DNA of 35,000 nt from the NCBI GenBank assembly GCA_963575745.1, contig CAUYUJ010008573.1:1-35000 (forward strand), given 5' to 3'. The notes under the pieces are model-generated. The model was not told where the DNA came from, did not search any database, and worked only from the letters and a program-made list of their open reading frames with translations. Each line of letters starts with the position of its first letter. The first letter of the stretch is position 1. The DNA is from Prorocentrum cordatum (taxonomy: Eukaryota; Sar; Dinophyceae; Prorocentrales; Prorocentraceae). This document shows positions 18,755 to 28,828 of this stretch, piece after piece. Position numbers and translations under genes: made by a program.

Positions 18755-20925
18755 TTAGAGCCCCCAGGGCCCTCTGACCCCCGCGAGGAGCGCTCTGGAG
18801 GCCGCGGGGGCCCCCGCGGAACTTCTGGGGCACCTTGGGCCAAGGACACCTTGAGCATCATCCGATATAGCGCCGGCCAGCCTGCGCTCGGAGCGGCGCC
18901 ACTTCCCGGCGCCGCCCTGGCGCGGCACGGCCGCGGCAACCGCGGCGAGGGCATCGAGGTTGAGGGCGCTCACTGTCTCCGCGTTCTCCATGGGCTCCAG
19001 GGCGCGCAGGAGGTCGCCCGTGGGGGGGCTGTCGCGCACGAGCACAAGCAGAACCTCCAGGCCGTCGAGCAAGGGCTCCAGCCCGTCGAGCTTCGCCATG
19101 TCGTCCGCCAGCATGGCCGCCTGCGCATCTGCCTGCAATGATTCGAGGAAGCGATCAAGCTTCGCCACGATCTTCGCAACGGCCGCCTCCGGCGACATGT
19201 CCCTCGCCGCCGCCGCGGCTGCCATGTCCCCCTCGATGATCGTCAGGCGCTGCGCCCACTCGAGCCTTCGAACGGGGGTTGCATTTCCCGAAGCAACGCG
19301 CCCTCTGCGCCGCCGCATCGGGAGCGGTGCGCGGGGATCGGGAAGACCGCGACATGAACGCGATAATCATAGCCGCGCTTGCCTTCCCGACGCGGAAACG
19401 CCCGGGCGCCCCCCCCGAAAATGCAACCCTCGCGCGGCAACCTGTCGGCCGGGAAAGCCGCCGCCGGCCAGCGAGACACGGTGCCCGCGAGCGCCTCCGC
19501 GCCGACCCCCGGCATCTCCACGAAACGCTTGACCGCGGCAGCGATGTCCAGCTGAATGCCCTTGAACGCACGGTATTTCGCCCTCTCCGCAGACTGCGCT
19601 GCGCTCCGCGCTTCCCCCGCTGCGAACGCCGTCGCCGCCTCGAGGTACGCGCCCACCGTCACCTCCGCCGCGGCGGCGGTCGGCGCCGGGACGGCGTGGG
19701 CCAGCGGCGCGGCCGCGGGCGCCGGCGCCTGCGCATCCCCGGCGACGCCCGCAGGCGGAGCCACCGCCGGGACCGCCAAGGCTCCGCCGCTGGCCATTGA
19801 AGCGGCACCGACCGCCGGGGCGCCCGCGGGCGCACGCGCCGGTGGCACGGCATCCGCGCCCGCGCCAACCGCCGCCAACGTCATCGCCATCGACGCGGCA
19901 ACGCCGCCCGCCGTCGCCACCTGGGACGCGCCGGCGGCGCGCGTCACTTCCGCCGCCGCGGCCGCTGACGGCGGCGCCGCGCCAGCGCCAACCGCCTCCA
20001 CCCCCGCCGTCGGCGATTCAGCGACGCCGCCCGCCATCGACATCTGGAAAACGCCGGCGGCGGTTGTCTCTTTCGCCATCTCTGCCTGCGCCCCGCGCTG
20101 CCCCGCATCCACGGACAGCGTGACCGCGGCGAAGTGCTCCGCGATGAGTTTGTCCTCGCGCGCCTTCACCTTCGCGGCCACTCCGGTCAAGTCCGTCGCC
20201 GGGGCGCAGGCCGTGAAGACGGACCGGAACCGCTCCACCGCGCAAGCGCATAGAGCTCCAGACGGGACGAGGAACGGGTACTCCTGCACCAGATCGAGGA
20301 GCCCATCGACGTACTTGTCGGCGACCAGTCCCACTGGGCGAATCTGCACGGAATGCCACGACGTCCACCTGGAATGGTTCGTGGAATTCGTGTTCTCCCG
20401 GAACAGCAGCTTCGACGCTCCGCCCTGGTGCGAGAACCCTCCTGGGCGGCCAACGGCATTTACGCCCATGGCCTCGCCGATCAGTTGGCGCAGCACGGCG
20501 CGGAACTCCTCGAAGGTCTGCGTGTACATCCCGAAGCACCACGCACCTGGGGCATTCGCAATGCCGCCCTCTGCCGTTTCCTGGACGACAGCAGTCGGGT
20601 TGTCCTGGTGCGACGGGCTCATGTACTCGGCCACGACGTTCTGCGGCAACCCAGCATTGAATGCTGTGGCCCACTCGGGGACGTCGGCCGCATTCTTGGA
20701 AATCAAGCCGGACATCCAACGAACTGCGTTCTTGGACTCCTTCCTGCAGACAAGCTCGTCCGCATCCGCGAGCACTCCGACGATGCCGCCATCAAATGCC
20801 AGGCCCTTTGCCTGCACACTGACGTCGAAGAATACCTCCAGCACCATGGCCTGGACCTTCGAGTTCGCGTCCATCTTGCGGGCCTTCAGCGGGGAGCCAC
20901 CGGCCGACTGGAGGAACGAGGTCAT
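18755..20925 (-). CDS. Ala-rich protein of unknown function, one frameshift
   Basis: The frame is open upstream of Met at 20925 (GKRTRVDFLS), after a CTCAG that could be a splice acceptor, so 20925 may be internal to an exon. Residues 1-285 look like a folded domain (for example GLISKNAADVPEWATAF, WCFGMYTQTFEEF, RPVGLVADKYVDGLL). Residues 290-440 are a low-complexity Ala/Gly/Pro linker with imperfect repeats. Then come YLEAATAFAAGEARS and KRGYDYRVHVAVFPIP. At about 19267-19272 the frame changes and continues LEWAQRLTIIEGDM into a helical acidic region (KIVAKLDRFLESLQADAQ) ending at 18755. I do not recognise a family. It shares strand with the Helitron, whose coding part starts 1.1 kb downstream, so Helitron cargo is possible. 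Confidence 0.6.
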
Positions 20926-20969
20926 GCTGAGGAAGTCAACGCGAGTTCGCTTGCCTGAGAGAACACCTT

Positions 20970-21660
20970 GGTCCGAAGTGGCTGCGGGACTTCCACCTTG
21001 CCTTCTCTTTCAGATGGACAGCCTTCATCTGCAGGGCTCTTGGCGTCCACGACGGCCCCATATGCCTCCACAGTGGCAGTAGGACGCCCAGAAGAGGCTC
21101 CCAATAATGCCTCCGCAGACCCAAAAGTGACCCGGCAGGCCTGCAAAATGGCGCAGCTCGCCCACGCGCATGAAAAGATATCCCCAGAATGCCTCCGAAT
21201 AAATTCAAATGATATAGCAGCGGTGCTGCGAAGACAGGAACGAATCCCACAGACGGGCCAAAGTAGCCCCAAGAGGCCCCAAGAAGGCCCCAAAGATCCT
21301 CCCACGAACCCGCGAAAATGGCGAGCGCCCCCAAAGAGCCCCCGATGGGAAAGACGAACTGGCATTTTGAACCTTTCCCCCCGAGATGGCCCCCAAGAAA
21401 AAGAAAAGCCTCCCGCGAGCTCCCTGAAAAGACCCCAAAAGGCTCCAAGATGGTCTCGCGATGAGGCCCCCCAAAGCGCCCCAAGACAGCCCAAGGTGAC
21501 CCCAATAAGGTCGGCTGAAGAGGCTCCCAAAATGGCCTCAAGATCAGAGGCCCCCAAGAGTGCCCCAAGACAGCCCAAGGTGCCCCCAACAAGGTCGGGG
21601 ACGGCCAGCACGACAACGAGTATGGACCAGGATGGACATCAAGACGGCCGACACGGCCTT
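20970..21660. repeat. CCAAGAGGCCCC-type dispersed repeat, copy 4
   Basis: Degenerate CCCAAGANGGCCCC units resume here. The block CGAACTGGCATTTTGAACC at 21355 followed by TTTCCCCCCGAGATGGCCC recurs in slightly changed form at about 25015. This links the arrays as one family with a conserved non-repetitive segment. Confidence 0.75.
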
Positions 21661-21824
21661 CAACGTGAAGGCTGAGTGACTCTGAATGTGAGTGAGTCTG
21701 AATGTGAATGTGTCTTCGCGTGTGAGTCTGAATATGACTGAGCACACTGTTACTGTATCTGGGTGTGAGCGGTATGCGGAAGACTCAGTCAGGGAATCAG
21801 AGAATCTGAGTTGGAGTCTGAATG

Positions 21825-22345
21825 GGCTGTAGGGCTATAGGGCTATAGGGCTCTAGAGCTATGCGGCTATAGGGCTATAGAGCTATGCGGCTATAGGGCT
21901 ATAGGGCTATACGGCTATAGGGCTCAAGGGCAAAAGGGATATAAGGCTATAGGGCTATAGGGCTATAGGCCTATAGAACTATAGGGCTACAGGGATATAG
22001 GGCTATGGAGCTATACGGGTATGGGGATATAGATGTGAAGGAATATCGGACTACATTGCTATATGGGCTATTGGGCTATTGGGCTACAGGACTATAGGGC
22101 TAAAGGGTTATAGGGCTATAGGGCTATAGGGCTATACGGCTATAGGGCTATAAGGCTATAGCGCTATAGTGCTCTAGGGCTCTAGGGCTATAGGGTTATA
22201 AGGCTGTAGGGCTATAGGGCTATGTAGGCTATAGGGCTTTAGAGCTATGGGGCTATAGGGCTATAGGGCTATAAAGCTATAGGGCTCTAGGGCTCTAGGA
22301 ATATAGGGCTATAGGGCTACAGGGCTATAGGGCTATAGGGCCTCC
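21825..22345. repeat. 9-bp GGGCTATAG minisatellite
   Basis: About 520 bp of GGGCTATAG units with variants (GAGCTATGC, GGGCTCTAG, GGGATATAG). It is preceded (21670-21790) by a looser stretch of GTGAGTCTGAATGTG-type repeats. Confidence 0.95.
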
Positions 22346-22678
22346 GAATGCCCCCAGAAAGCTCCAAAGATGCTCCAGGAGTGCAAAGTCGATCAGGGCC
22401 CCCGCTGGTGGCCCCGCAGGGTGACACCCATTCGGGAGCAGAGCCTCCCTCCTCCGGCTCTCCCCTTCCAATACGAAAGCGTCTGAGACTTCCGCGCTCT
22501 TGAGGTTCGTGAGAAACCGTCTTCAAGGCTTCTCCCTTGTCGGACCCTCCCCTACGTCCGAACCGCTCCCATACTGCTTAAAACCTCACTCTTATCCGAA
22601 AACGTCTTGGCGCGATCTTGGAGGCTCTTCGGGCCGTCGTGGAGCGTCCGAGACACGAAACAGCGAGAAGCACACGAC
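22346..22678. other. Intergenic, no gene seen
   Basis: Ordinary-looking sequence without an open frame, repeat or RNA structure that I can support. Confidence 0.5.
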
Positions 22679-23276
22679 CACGACCTCTGACGGTGCGCTT
22701 TGACCAGAGTTCCGAGGTGAATCCAGCCGTGACGCCGAGGGTCCCCCAGGCGAAAACGAGGAAACGTAATCGGCATCGGTGTGTTTTCCTCCTCTGAGGG
22801 CAGGCAAGCCGTCCCTGCCAATGCCGAAAATGTGCGCTGCCTGGATTTGCCAGGTTACGCTGGATGGCTGCCCTTAATGTCGTCATGACTCTGGTGCGCT
22901 GCCCGGATCTGCCGGGTCACGCCGGATGCAGCGAGTCAAGCGAGAGACGGCTGGGAGTTCTGGTAGCAAGTAATAAAGCGAGAGGACCTCGAGGAAAAAA
23001 AAGTACCGATACCGCTAATGACTGCCACGACCTCTTAGGGTGCGCTCTGACCAGAATTCCGAGATGAATCCAGCCGTGACGCCGAGGGGCCCCGAGGCGA
23101 AAGCGAGGAAAGGTAATCGGCATCGATATTTTTTCCCCCTCTGAGGGCGGACATGCCGCCCCTGCCGATGCCGAAAATGTGCGCTGCCTGGATGTGCCAG
23201 GTTACGCTGGATGGCTGCCCTAAATGTCGTCATGACTCTGGTGCGCTGCCCGGATCTGCCGGGTCACGCCGGATGC
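22679..23276. repeat. Tandem duplication, 251-bp copies with 347-bp period
   Basis: 22679-22929 and 23026-23276 align without net indel. Each copy contains an internal pair, GGATKTGCCAGGTTACGCTG and GGATCTGCCGGGTCACGCCG, about 65 bp apart. The intervening 22930-23025 is not obviously shared. No gene. Confidence 0.9.
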
Positions 23277-23510
23277 CGGCAACCCAGGAGCTGGTCGAAC
23301 ACCTCCTGAAAGTCCCTCCGAGGAGGCCTCACTCTGCCAGCGGACCCCCATCTCCCCCCCTCCTTCAACATTTCCAACGCCCGGAGGCGACCCAACAGCG
23401 CCCCAAGACGGGCCAAGATATCCCCAACACCGCCCAAGAGAGCCTCCAGAAGACTCCAGCCCGCTCGAAGACGCTCTAGACAGCACCAGGCGGTCCACGA
23501 CGCCTCCAAG
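23277..23510. other. Intergenic leading into the minisatellite
   Basis: Partly CCAAGACGGGCC-like sequence (23400-23520). No gene seen. Confidence 0.5.
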
Positions 23511-24800
23511 ACGCTCCAAGAAGCCTCCGAGACTCTGGAAATCGCAAGGGCACCCGAAGAACCACAAGGGCACCCGAAGGCACCCGAAAGCACCCGAAGG
23601 CACCCGAAGGCACCCGAAAGCACCTCAGAACCCTCTGACACCAGGAGTGCCCACAAGGCTCCCGTTGATAACTCCCACCACACACTTCCCCAAACCTTCC
23701 AAGAATAGCCGGAGAATCCCATACATTCGCATGGACGCTCCGCAAAACTCTGAAGATTTCCAGAGAACCCGAAGAAGCAGAAGGGCACCCGAAGGCACCC
23801 AAAGGCACCCGAAGGCACCCGAAGGCACCTCGGAGACATCCAACAACGGGATGGCACCCGCAGGGCTCCCGTTGAGCACTCCCTCCGAATGGACATCCCC
23901 GAAACCAGAAACACACCAGATAGCGTTTTGAAGTCACCTGAAGGGCCCGTGACCCCCCCTCGCCAGAATCATCATCACCGCCATGGTAAGAATCGCCAGA
24001 ATCATCATCATCAGAAGGTCCTCGAAACTCTGGGGATCGCCAGGGCACCCGAGGAACCACAAGGGCACCCGAAGGCACCCGAAGGCACCTCAGAACCCTC
24101 TGACAACAAGGAGCGTCCACAAGGCTCCCGGTGATCACTCTCACAACACACTTCCCCAAACCTTCCAAAGAATAGCCAGAGAATCCCATACATTTGCATG
24201 GACGCTCCGCAAAACTCTGGAATTTCCAGAGCACCCAAAGACGCAGAAGCGCACCCGAATGCACCCGAAAGCAACCGAAGGCACCCGAAAGCACCTCGGA
24301 GACACCCATCACTGGGATGGCACCCGAAAGGCTCCCGTTGAGCACTCCCTCCGAATGGACACTCCCGAAACCAGAAACACACCCGATAGCGTTTTGAAGG
24401 CACCTCAAAGGCCCCTTACCCCCCTCCGCGATATCAGCATCTATGGGCCCTCCAGGGCACTCGAAGGAACGCCAGGGCACTTGAAATGCACTCGACACCG
24501 ATATGGCAACCGCAAACCACCCAACGAATATCGAGGGATTCCCACCTATGTGAAGAGAAGGTCCACGAACCACCAAGGATCGCCAGAGCACCCGAAGAAC
24601 CACAAGGGCACCCGAAGGAAACCGAAGGCACCCGAGGGCACCTCAGAACCCCCGAACACCAGGATGGCAACCGCAAGGCCTCCGTTGAGCACTCCCACCA
24701 CGCACTCCCCTGAGCCTTCGTATTGTATCCGGATATTCCCATACATTCGCATAGAAGCTCCGCGAAACTCTAAGGATCTCCAGGGCACCCGTTAGCCGGA
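23511..24800. repeat. GGCACCCGAA minisatellite with ~467-bp higher-order repeat (array A)
   Basis: Short GGCACCCGAA/GGGCACCCGAAG units alternate with conserved longer blocks. CCCATACATTYGCATGGACG occurs at 23718, 24185 and (diverged) 24738. CCCTCCGAATGGAC occurs at 23881 and 24347, followed by CCCGAAACCAGAAACACACC in both. Spacing is 466-467 bp, then 553. The long minus-strand open frames here are products of the repeat composition. Confidence 0.85.
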
Positions 24801-24889
24801 GAACCTCATTTTCTAAACTGCATCGTTCACAATCCGCCAACCCGTGCTTGCCGGGAATGAAAAGGCGCGTGAGACATTTGGCTGTCCCC

Positions 24890-25160
24890 CTCCCTCTTTC
24901 CCCCTCCCCGGGGGCCGAAGACGGCCCAAGAGGGCACTGAGACGGCCCCAAGGTCACCCAAGACGACCCTAGAGAGTCCCGAGAGGGCCCTAAGAGAGCC
25001 CAAAAAGGGATATACGAACTGACAGTTCGAGCCTTTCCCCCCAAGATGGCCCAAAGAGCCCCCCACGGCGCCCCGAGACGCCCCCAAAAGAGGCCCCCAA
25101 GGGAGCCCTAAATGACTCCCAGCTGCCCCCAAGAGCCCTCAAAGAGGCCCCTGAGAGAAA
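24890..25160. repeat. CCAAGA-type dispersed repeat, copy 5
   Basis: Units such as GGCCCAAGAGGGC and the block CGAACTGACAGTTCGAGCC at 25015 match the 21355 block. It lies between the two GGCACCCGAA arrays. Bases 25161-25570 after it hold no gene I can support. Confidence 0.75.
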
Positions 25161-25650
25161 TCCCAAGCGGCCCTAATATTCATCCAATTCATCCACGCGG
25201 CTCCTGGCCAACAGCCCAGGCACGGTGGCGGGTTGGGCTGAAGTCTACTGACTTCCACGATCGTCGCAAGTTCTGACTCCTTCTGGGGGTCGGCGGAATG
25301 GTCTAAGCCACTGCACAAACAGAACCCGAGGAACCCCTGGAAAGAGCCGGAAAAGCATGCGAATTCACCCGACCAGCGCCCGAAGTGAACCTGCGGGCAC
25401 TCGGAACTAACTTCTCTTGAAGGCACCCAATTTCACCGGAACCCACAGGGAACCAGAGAACCGCCCGAAAATCATGCGAAATTCATACGTAAACCAACTC
25501 ACGAGAAGCCATGCTCAGCGGGGCTGCGCGGGAAGCCGCCTGCGTAGTCGAGGCCGACACGGGCGTCGACGGCACCCGAGCGCACGCGAACGGCACCAAG
25601 AGGGCACCCGAAGGCACCCGCAAGGCACCCAAAGGCACCCGCAAGGAACC

Positions 25651-25651
25651 G

Positions 25652-25728
<77 letters not shown>

Positions 25729-25738
25729 AACAAAAAAA

Positions 25739-25802
<64 letters not shown>

Positions 25803-25912
25803 GACAAAAAAATACAAAAAAAAAAACGAAAAAAAAAAAAAAAATAAAAAAAAAAAAAAGAAAAACAAAAAAAAAAAAAAAAAAGAAAAAAAACAAAAAA
25901 AAAAAAGAAAAA

Positions 25913-25943
<31 letters not shown>

Positions 25944-26074
25944 AAAAAACATACCCGAACCAAAAACACGCAACATCAAAAAAAAAACAAAAAACAATAA
26001 AAAAACAAAAAAACAAAAAAAACAAAAAAAAAAACAAGAAACAAAAAAAAAAACCAAAAAAACAAAAAAAAAAT
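25651..26074. repeat. A-rich block inside array B
   Basis: About 420 bp that are overwhelmingly A with single C, G or T interruptions. It contains an island at about 25949-25978 (ATACCCGAACC, then CACGCAACATC) resembling the flanking minisatellite unit. It sits where the previous higher-order block of array B would be expected (about 25790). Confidence 0.95.
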
Positions 26075-27837
26075 AGAAAGGGCACCCGAAAGCACCCGCA
26101 AAGCGCCCGCAAAGCACCCGAAGGCACCCGCAAAGCACCCGCAGGGGCACCCGAAGGCACCTGAAAGAAACCGCAAGGCACCCGAAGGCATCCGTACAAC
26201 ACCGAGAAGCACTGGAAAGTGCGCGAGTAGTTCCCACGGGGCGCCCGACAACATCCGAGACGCTCCACCCACACAGCGTTTGGCAGACCCCCCGAAGGGA
26301 TAGGCAGGCACCCGGAAAGCGCCCGAAGGAACCCGAAATGAACCCAAAGAACACCCGAAGGAACCCGCAAAGCTTCCGAAAGGCACCCGAAGGCATCCGC
26401 AAGGCACCCAAAGACCGCCCGAAAACATCCGCAACGCACCTGGAAGGCACCCGCAAGGAACCCCAAAGGGCACCCGAAGGCATCTGCAAAGCACCGCAAA
26501 CCCTCGAAGGCACTCGCAAGGCACCCGAAGGCACCCGCAAAGCACCGAAAAAGCACCCGAAAGCACCCGCAAGACCCCGCAAAGCACCCGAAAAGCACCC
26601 GGAAGGCACTCGCAAGGGCATCCGAAGGCACCCGGAAGAAAACGCAAGGCACCCGAACGCACTCGTACAACACCGAAAGGCACGGGAAGGTGCGTGAATA
26701 CCCCACGGGGCGCCCAACAACATCCGAGACGCTCCACCCACACAGCGTTTGGCAGACCCCCCGAAGGGATACACAGGAACCCACAAAGCGCCCGAAGGCA
26801 CCCGAAAAGAACCCAAAGAACACCCGAAGGAACCCGCAAAGCTCCCGAAAGGCACCCGTGGGCACCCGCAAGGCACCCAAAAGGGGCTTGAAAACACCCG
26901 CAACGCACCCGGAAGGCACCCGCAAGGAACCCCAAAGGGCACCCGAAGAGGCATCTGCAAAGCACCGCAAACACCCGAAGGCATTCGCAAGGCACCCGAA
27001 GGCGCCCGCAGGGCACCGAAAGAGCACCCGAAAGCACCCGCAAGGCACCCGCAAAGCACCCGAAGGCACCCGCAAGGCACCCGAAAGGGCACCCGAAGGC
27101 ACCCCGAAGAAACCGCAAATCACCCGAAGGCATCCGTACAACACCGAAAAGCACTGGAAGGTGCGTGAATAGTTCCCACGGGGCGCCCGACAACATCCGA
27201 GACGCTCCACCCACACAGCGTGTGGCAGACCCCCCGAAGGCACCGGCAGGCACCCGCAAGGCGCCCGAAGGCACCAGCAAGGCTCCCAAAGAACACCCCA
27301 AGGGACCCGAAAGGCACCCGCAAGGCACCCGAAGGCACCCGCAAGGCACCCAAAGGGCACCCGAAAGCACCCGCAACGCACCCGGAAAGCACCCGCAAGG
27401 CGCCCGCAGGGGCACCCGAAGGCATGTGCAAAGCACCGCAGGGCACCCGAAGGCACTCGCAAGGCACCCGAAGGCGCCCGCAGGGCACCGAAAGAGCACC
27501 CGAAAGCACCCGCAAGGCACCCGCAAAGCACCCGAAGGCACCCGCAAGGCACCCGCAAGGGCACCCGAAGGCACCCCGAAGAAACCGCAAATCACCCGAA
27601 GGCATCCGTACAACACCGAAAAGCACTGGAAGGTGCGCGAATAGTTCCCACGGGGCGCCCGACAACATCCGAGACGCTCCACCCACACAGCGTGTGGCAG
27701 ACCCCCCGAAGGCACCGGCAGGCACCCGCAAGGCGCCCGAAGGCACCCGAAAGGCTCCCGAAGGACACCCGAAAGAACCCGCAAGGCACCCGCAAGGCAC
27801 CCGAAGGCACCCGCAAGGCACCCAAAGGGCACCCGAA

Positions 27838-27974
27838 ATAAAAAAAAAAAAAAAAGAACCAAAAAAAAAAAAAGAAGAGAAAAAAAAAAAAAAGAAAAAA
27901 AAAAAACAAAAAAGCACCCGTATACACAAAAAATAAAAAAAAAAAAAAAAAAAAAAAATACTAAAAAAAAAAAC
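27838..27974. repeat. Second A-rich block inside array B
   Basis: About 137 bp of A with scattered G and C and an island AAGCACCCGTATACAC near 27912. It lies between the 4th and 5th higher-order blocks, and the extra ~130 bp explains the 601-bp interval there. Confidence 0.95.
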
Positions 27975-28735
27975 AGCGCACAACCCGGAGGGCACCCACA
28001 AGGCACCCGCAAGGGCACCCGAAGGCAAGTGCAAAGCACCGCAGAGCACCCGAAAGCACTCGCAAGGCACCGACAAGGACCCGATAGCACACGCGAGGAA
28101 TCCGCAAAGCACCCGCAAGGCACCCGCAAAGCACCCAAAAGGGCACCCGCAGGCACCCGCAGGGCACCGCAAAGCACCCGAAGGCACCCGCAAGGCACCC
28201 GAAGGCACCCGTACAACACCGAAAGCCACTGGAAAGTGCTTGTAGTTCCCACGGGGCGCCCGACGACATCCGATACGCTCCACCCACGCAATGTTTGACA
28301 GACCCCCCGAAGGCACCAGCAAGCGCCCGCAAGGCGCCCGAAGGCACCCGAAAGGCGCCCAACGGGCACACGGAGCGCCCGTAAGGCACGCGCAAGGCAC
28401 CCGAAGGCACCCGCAAAACACCGCAGGGCACCCGAAAGCATCGGCAAGGAAGCCGAAAGGCACCCGCAAGGGACCCGGAAGGGCACCCGAAGCATCTGCC
28501 AAACACCGCAGGGCACCCGAAGGCACCCGCATGGCACCTGAACGCACACGACCAACACCGAAAGGCACTGGAAGGTGCGCGAGTACTTCCCACGGAGCAC
28601 CCGAGAACGTCCGAGACGCTCCACCCACAAAGCGTTTGACGGACCCCTACAAAGCACCGGCGGGGCACCAGACAATCCCAGAAAGGAACGAGGCACCCTG
28701 GGGCTCCCGACAGCTTGTAGAAGCACGCCGAGAAA

Positions 28736-28828
28736 CTCGCCGGCCTCTCCCCGCCCCTTGTCTCCCTCTCCCTGCCCCTCCTGCTCCTCCTCCCCCTCCC
28801 CCTCCTCCTCCCCCTTCCCGCCCCTGCC
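28736..28828. repeat. Pyrimidine-rich tract
   Basis: C/T-rich on the plus strand (CTCCTCCTCCCCCTCC-type). It lies just 3' of the stop of the coiled-coil gene on the minus strand, where it would be a purine-rich 3' region. Confidence 0.7.

Larger units (their letters stand above)
25571..28690. repeat. GGCACCCGMAA minisatellite with ~471-bp higher-order repeat (array B)
   Basis: Dense GGCACCCGAA and GGCACCCGCAA units are punctuated by a conserved ~110-bp block (ACACCGAAAAGCACTGGAAG, then CGGGGCGCCCGACAACATCC and GACGCTCCACCCACACAGCG). CGCTCC in this block lies at 26261, 26730, 27203, 27675, 28276 and 28617, so spacing is 469, 473, 472, 601 and 341 bp. The last two average 471. The block differs from that of array A. 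Several minus-strand frames of 500-900 codons exist only because the unit lacks stops. Confidence 0.9.

Noticed and set aside
18744-18768. Plus-strand spliced-leader-like CGTGCCATTTT
   Set aside because: Only about 11 aligned bases with a deletion, and no plus-strand gene follows.
25483-28726. Very long minus-strand open frames (500-900 codons) in the GGCACCCGAA array
   Set aside because: They encode only reiterated GCLRVPSGALRVP-like units, exist in more than one frame at once, run straight through poly-T of the A-rich blocks, and follow from a repeat unit without stops.
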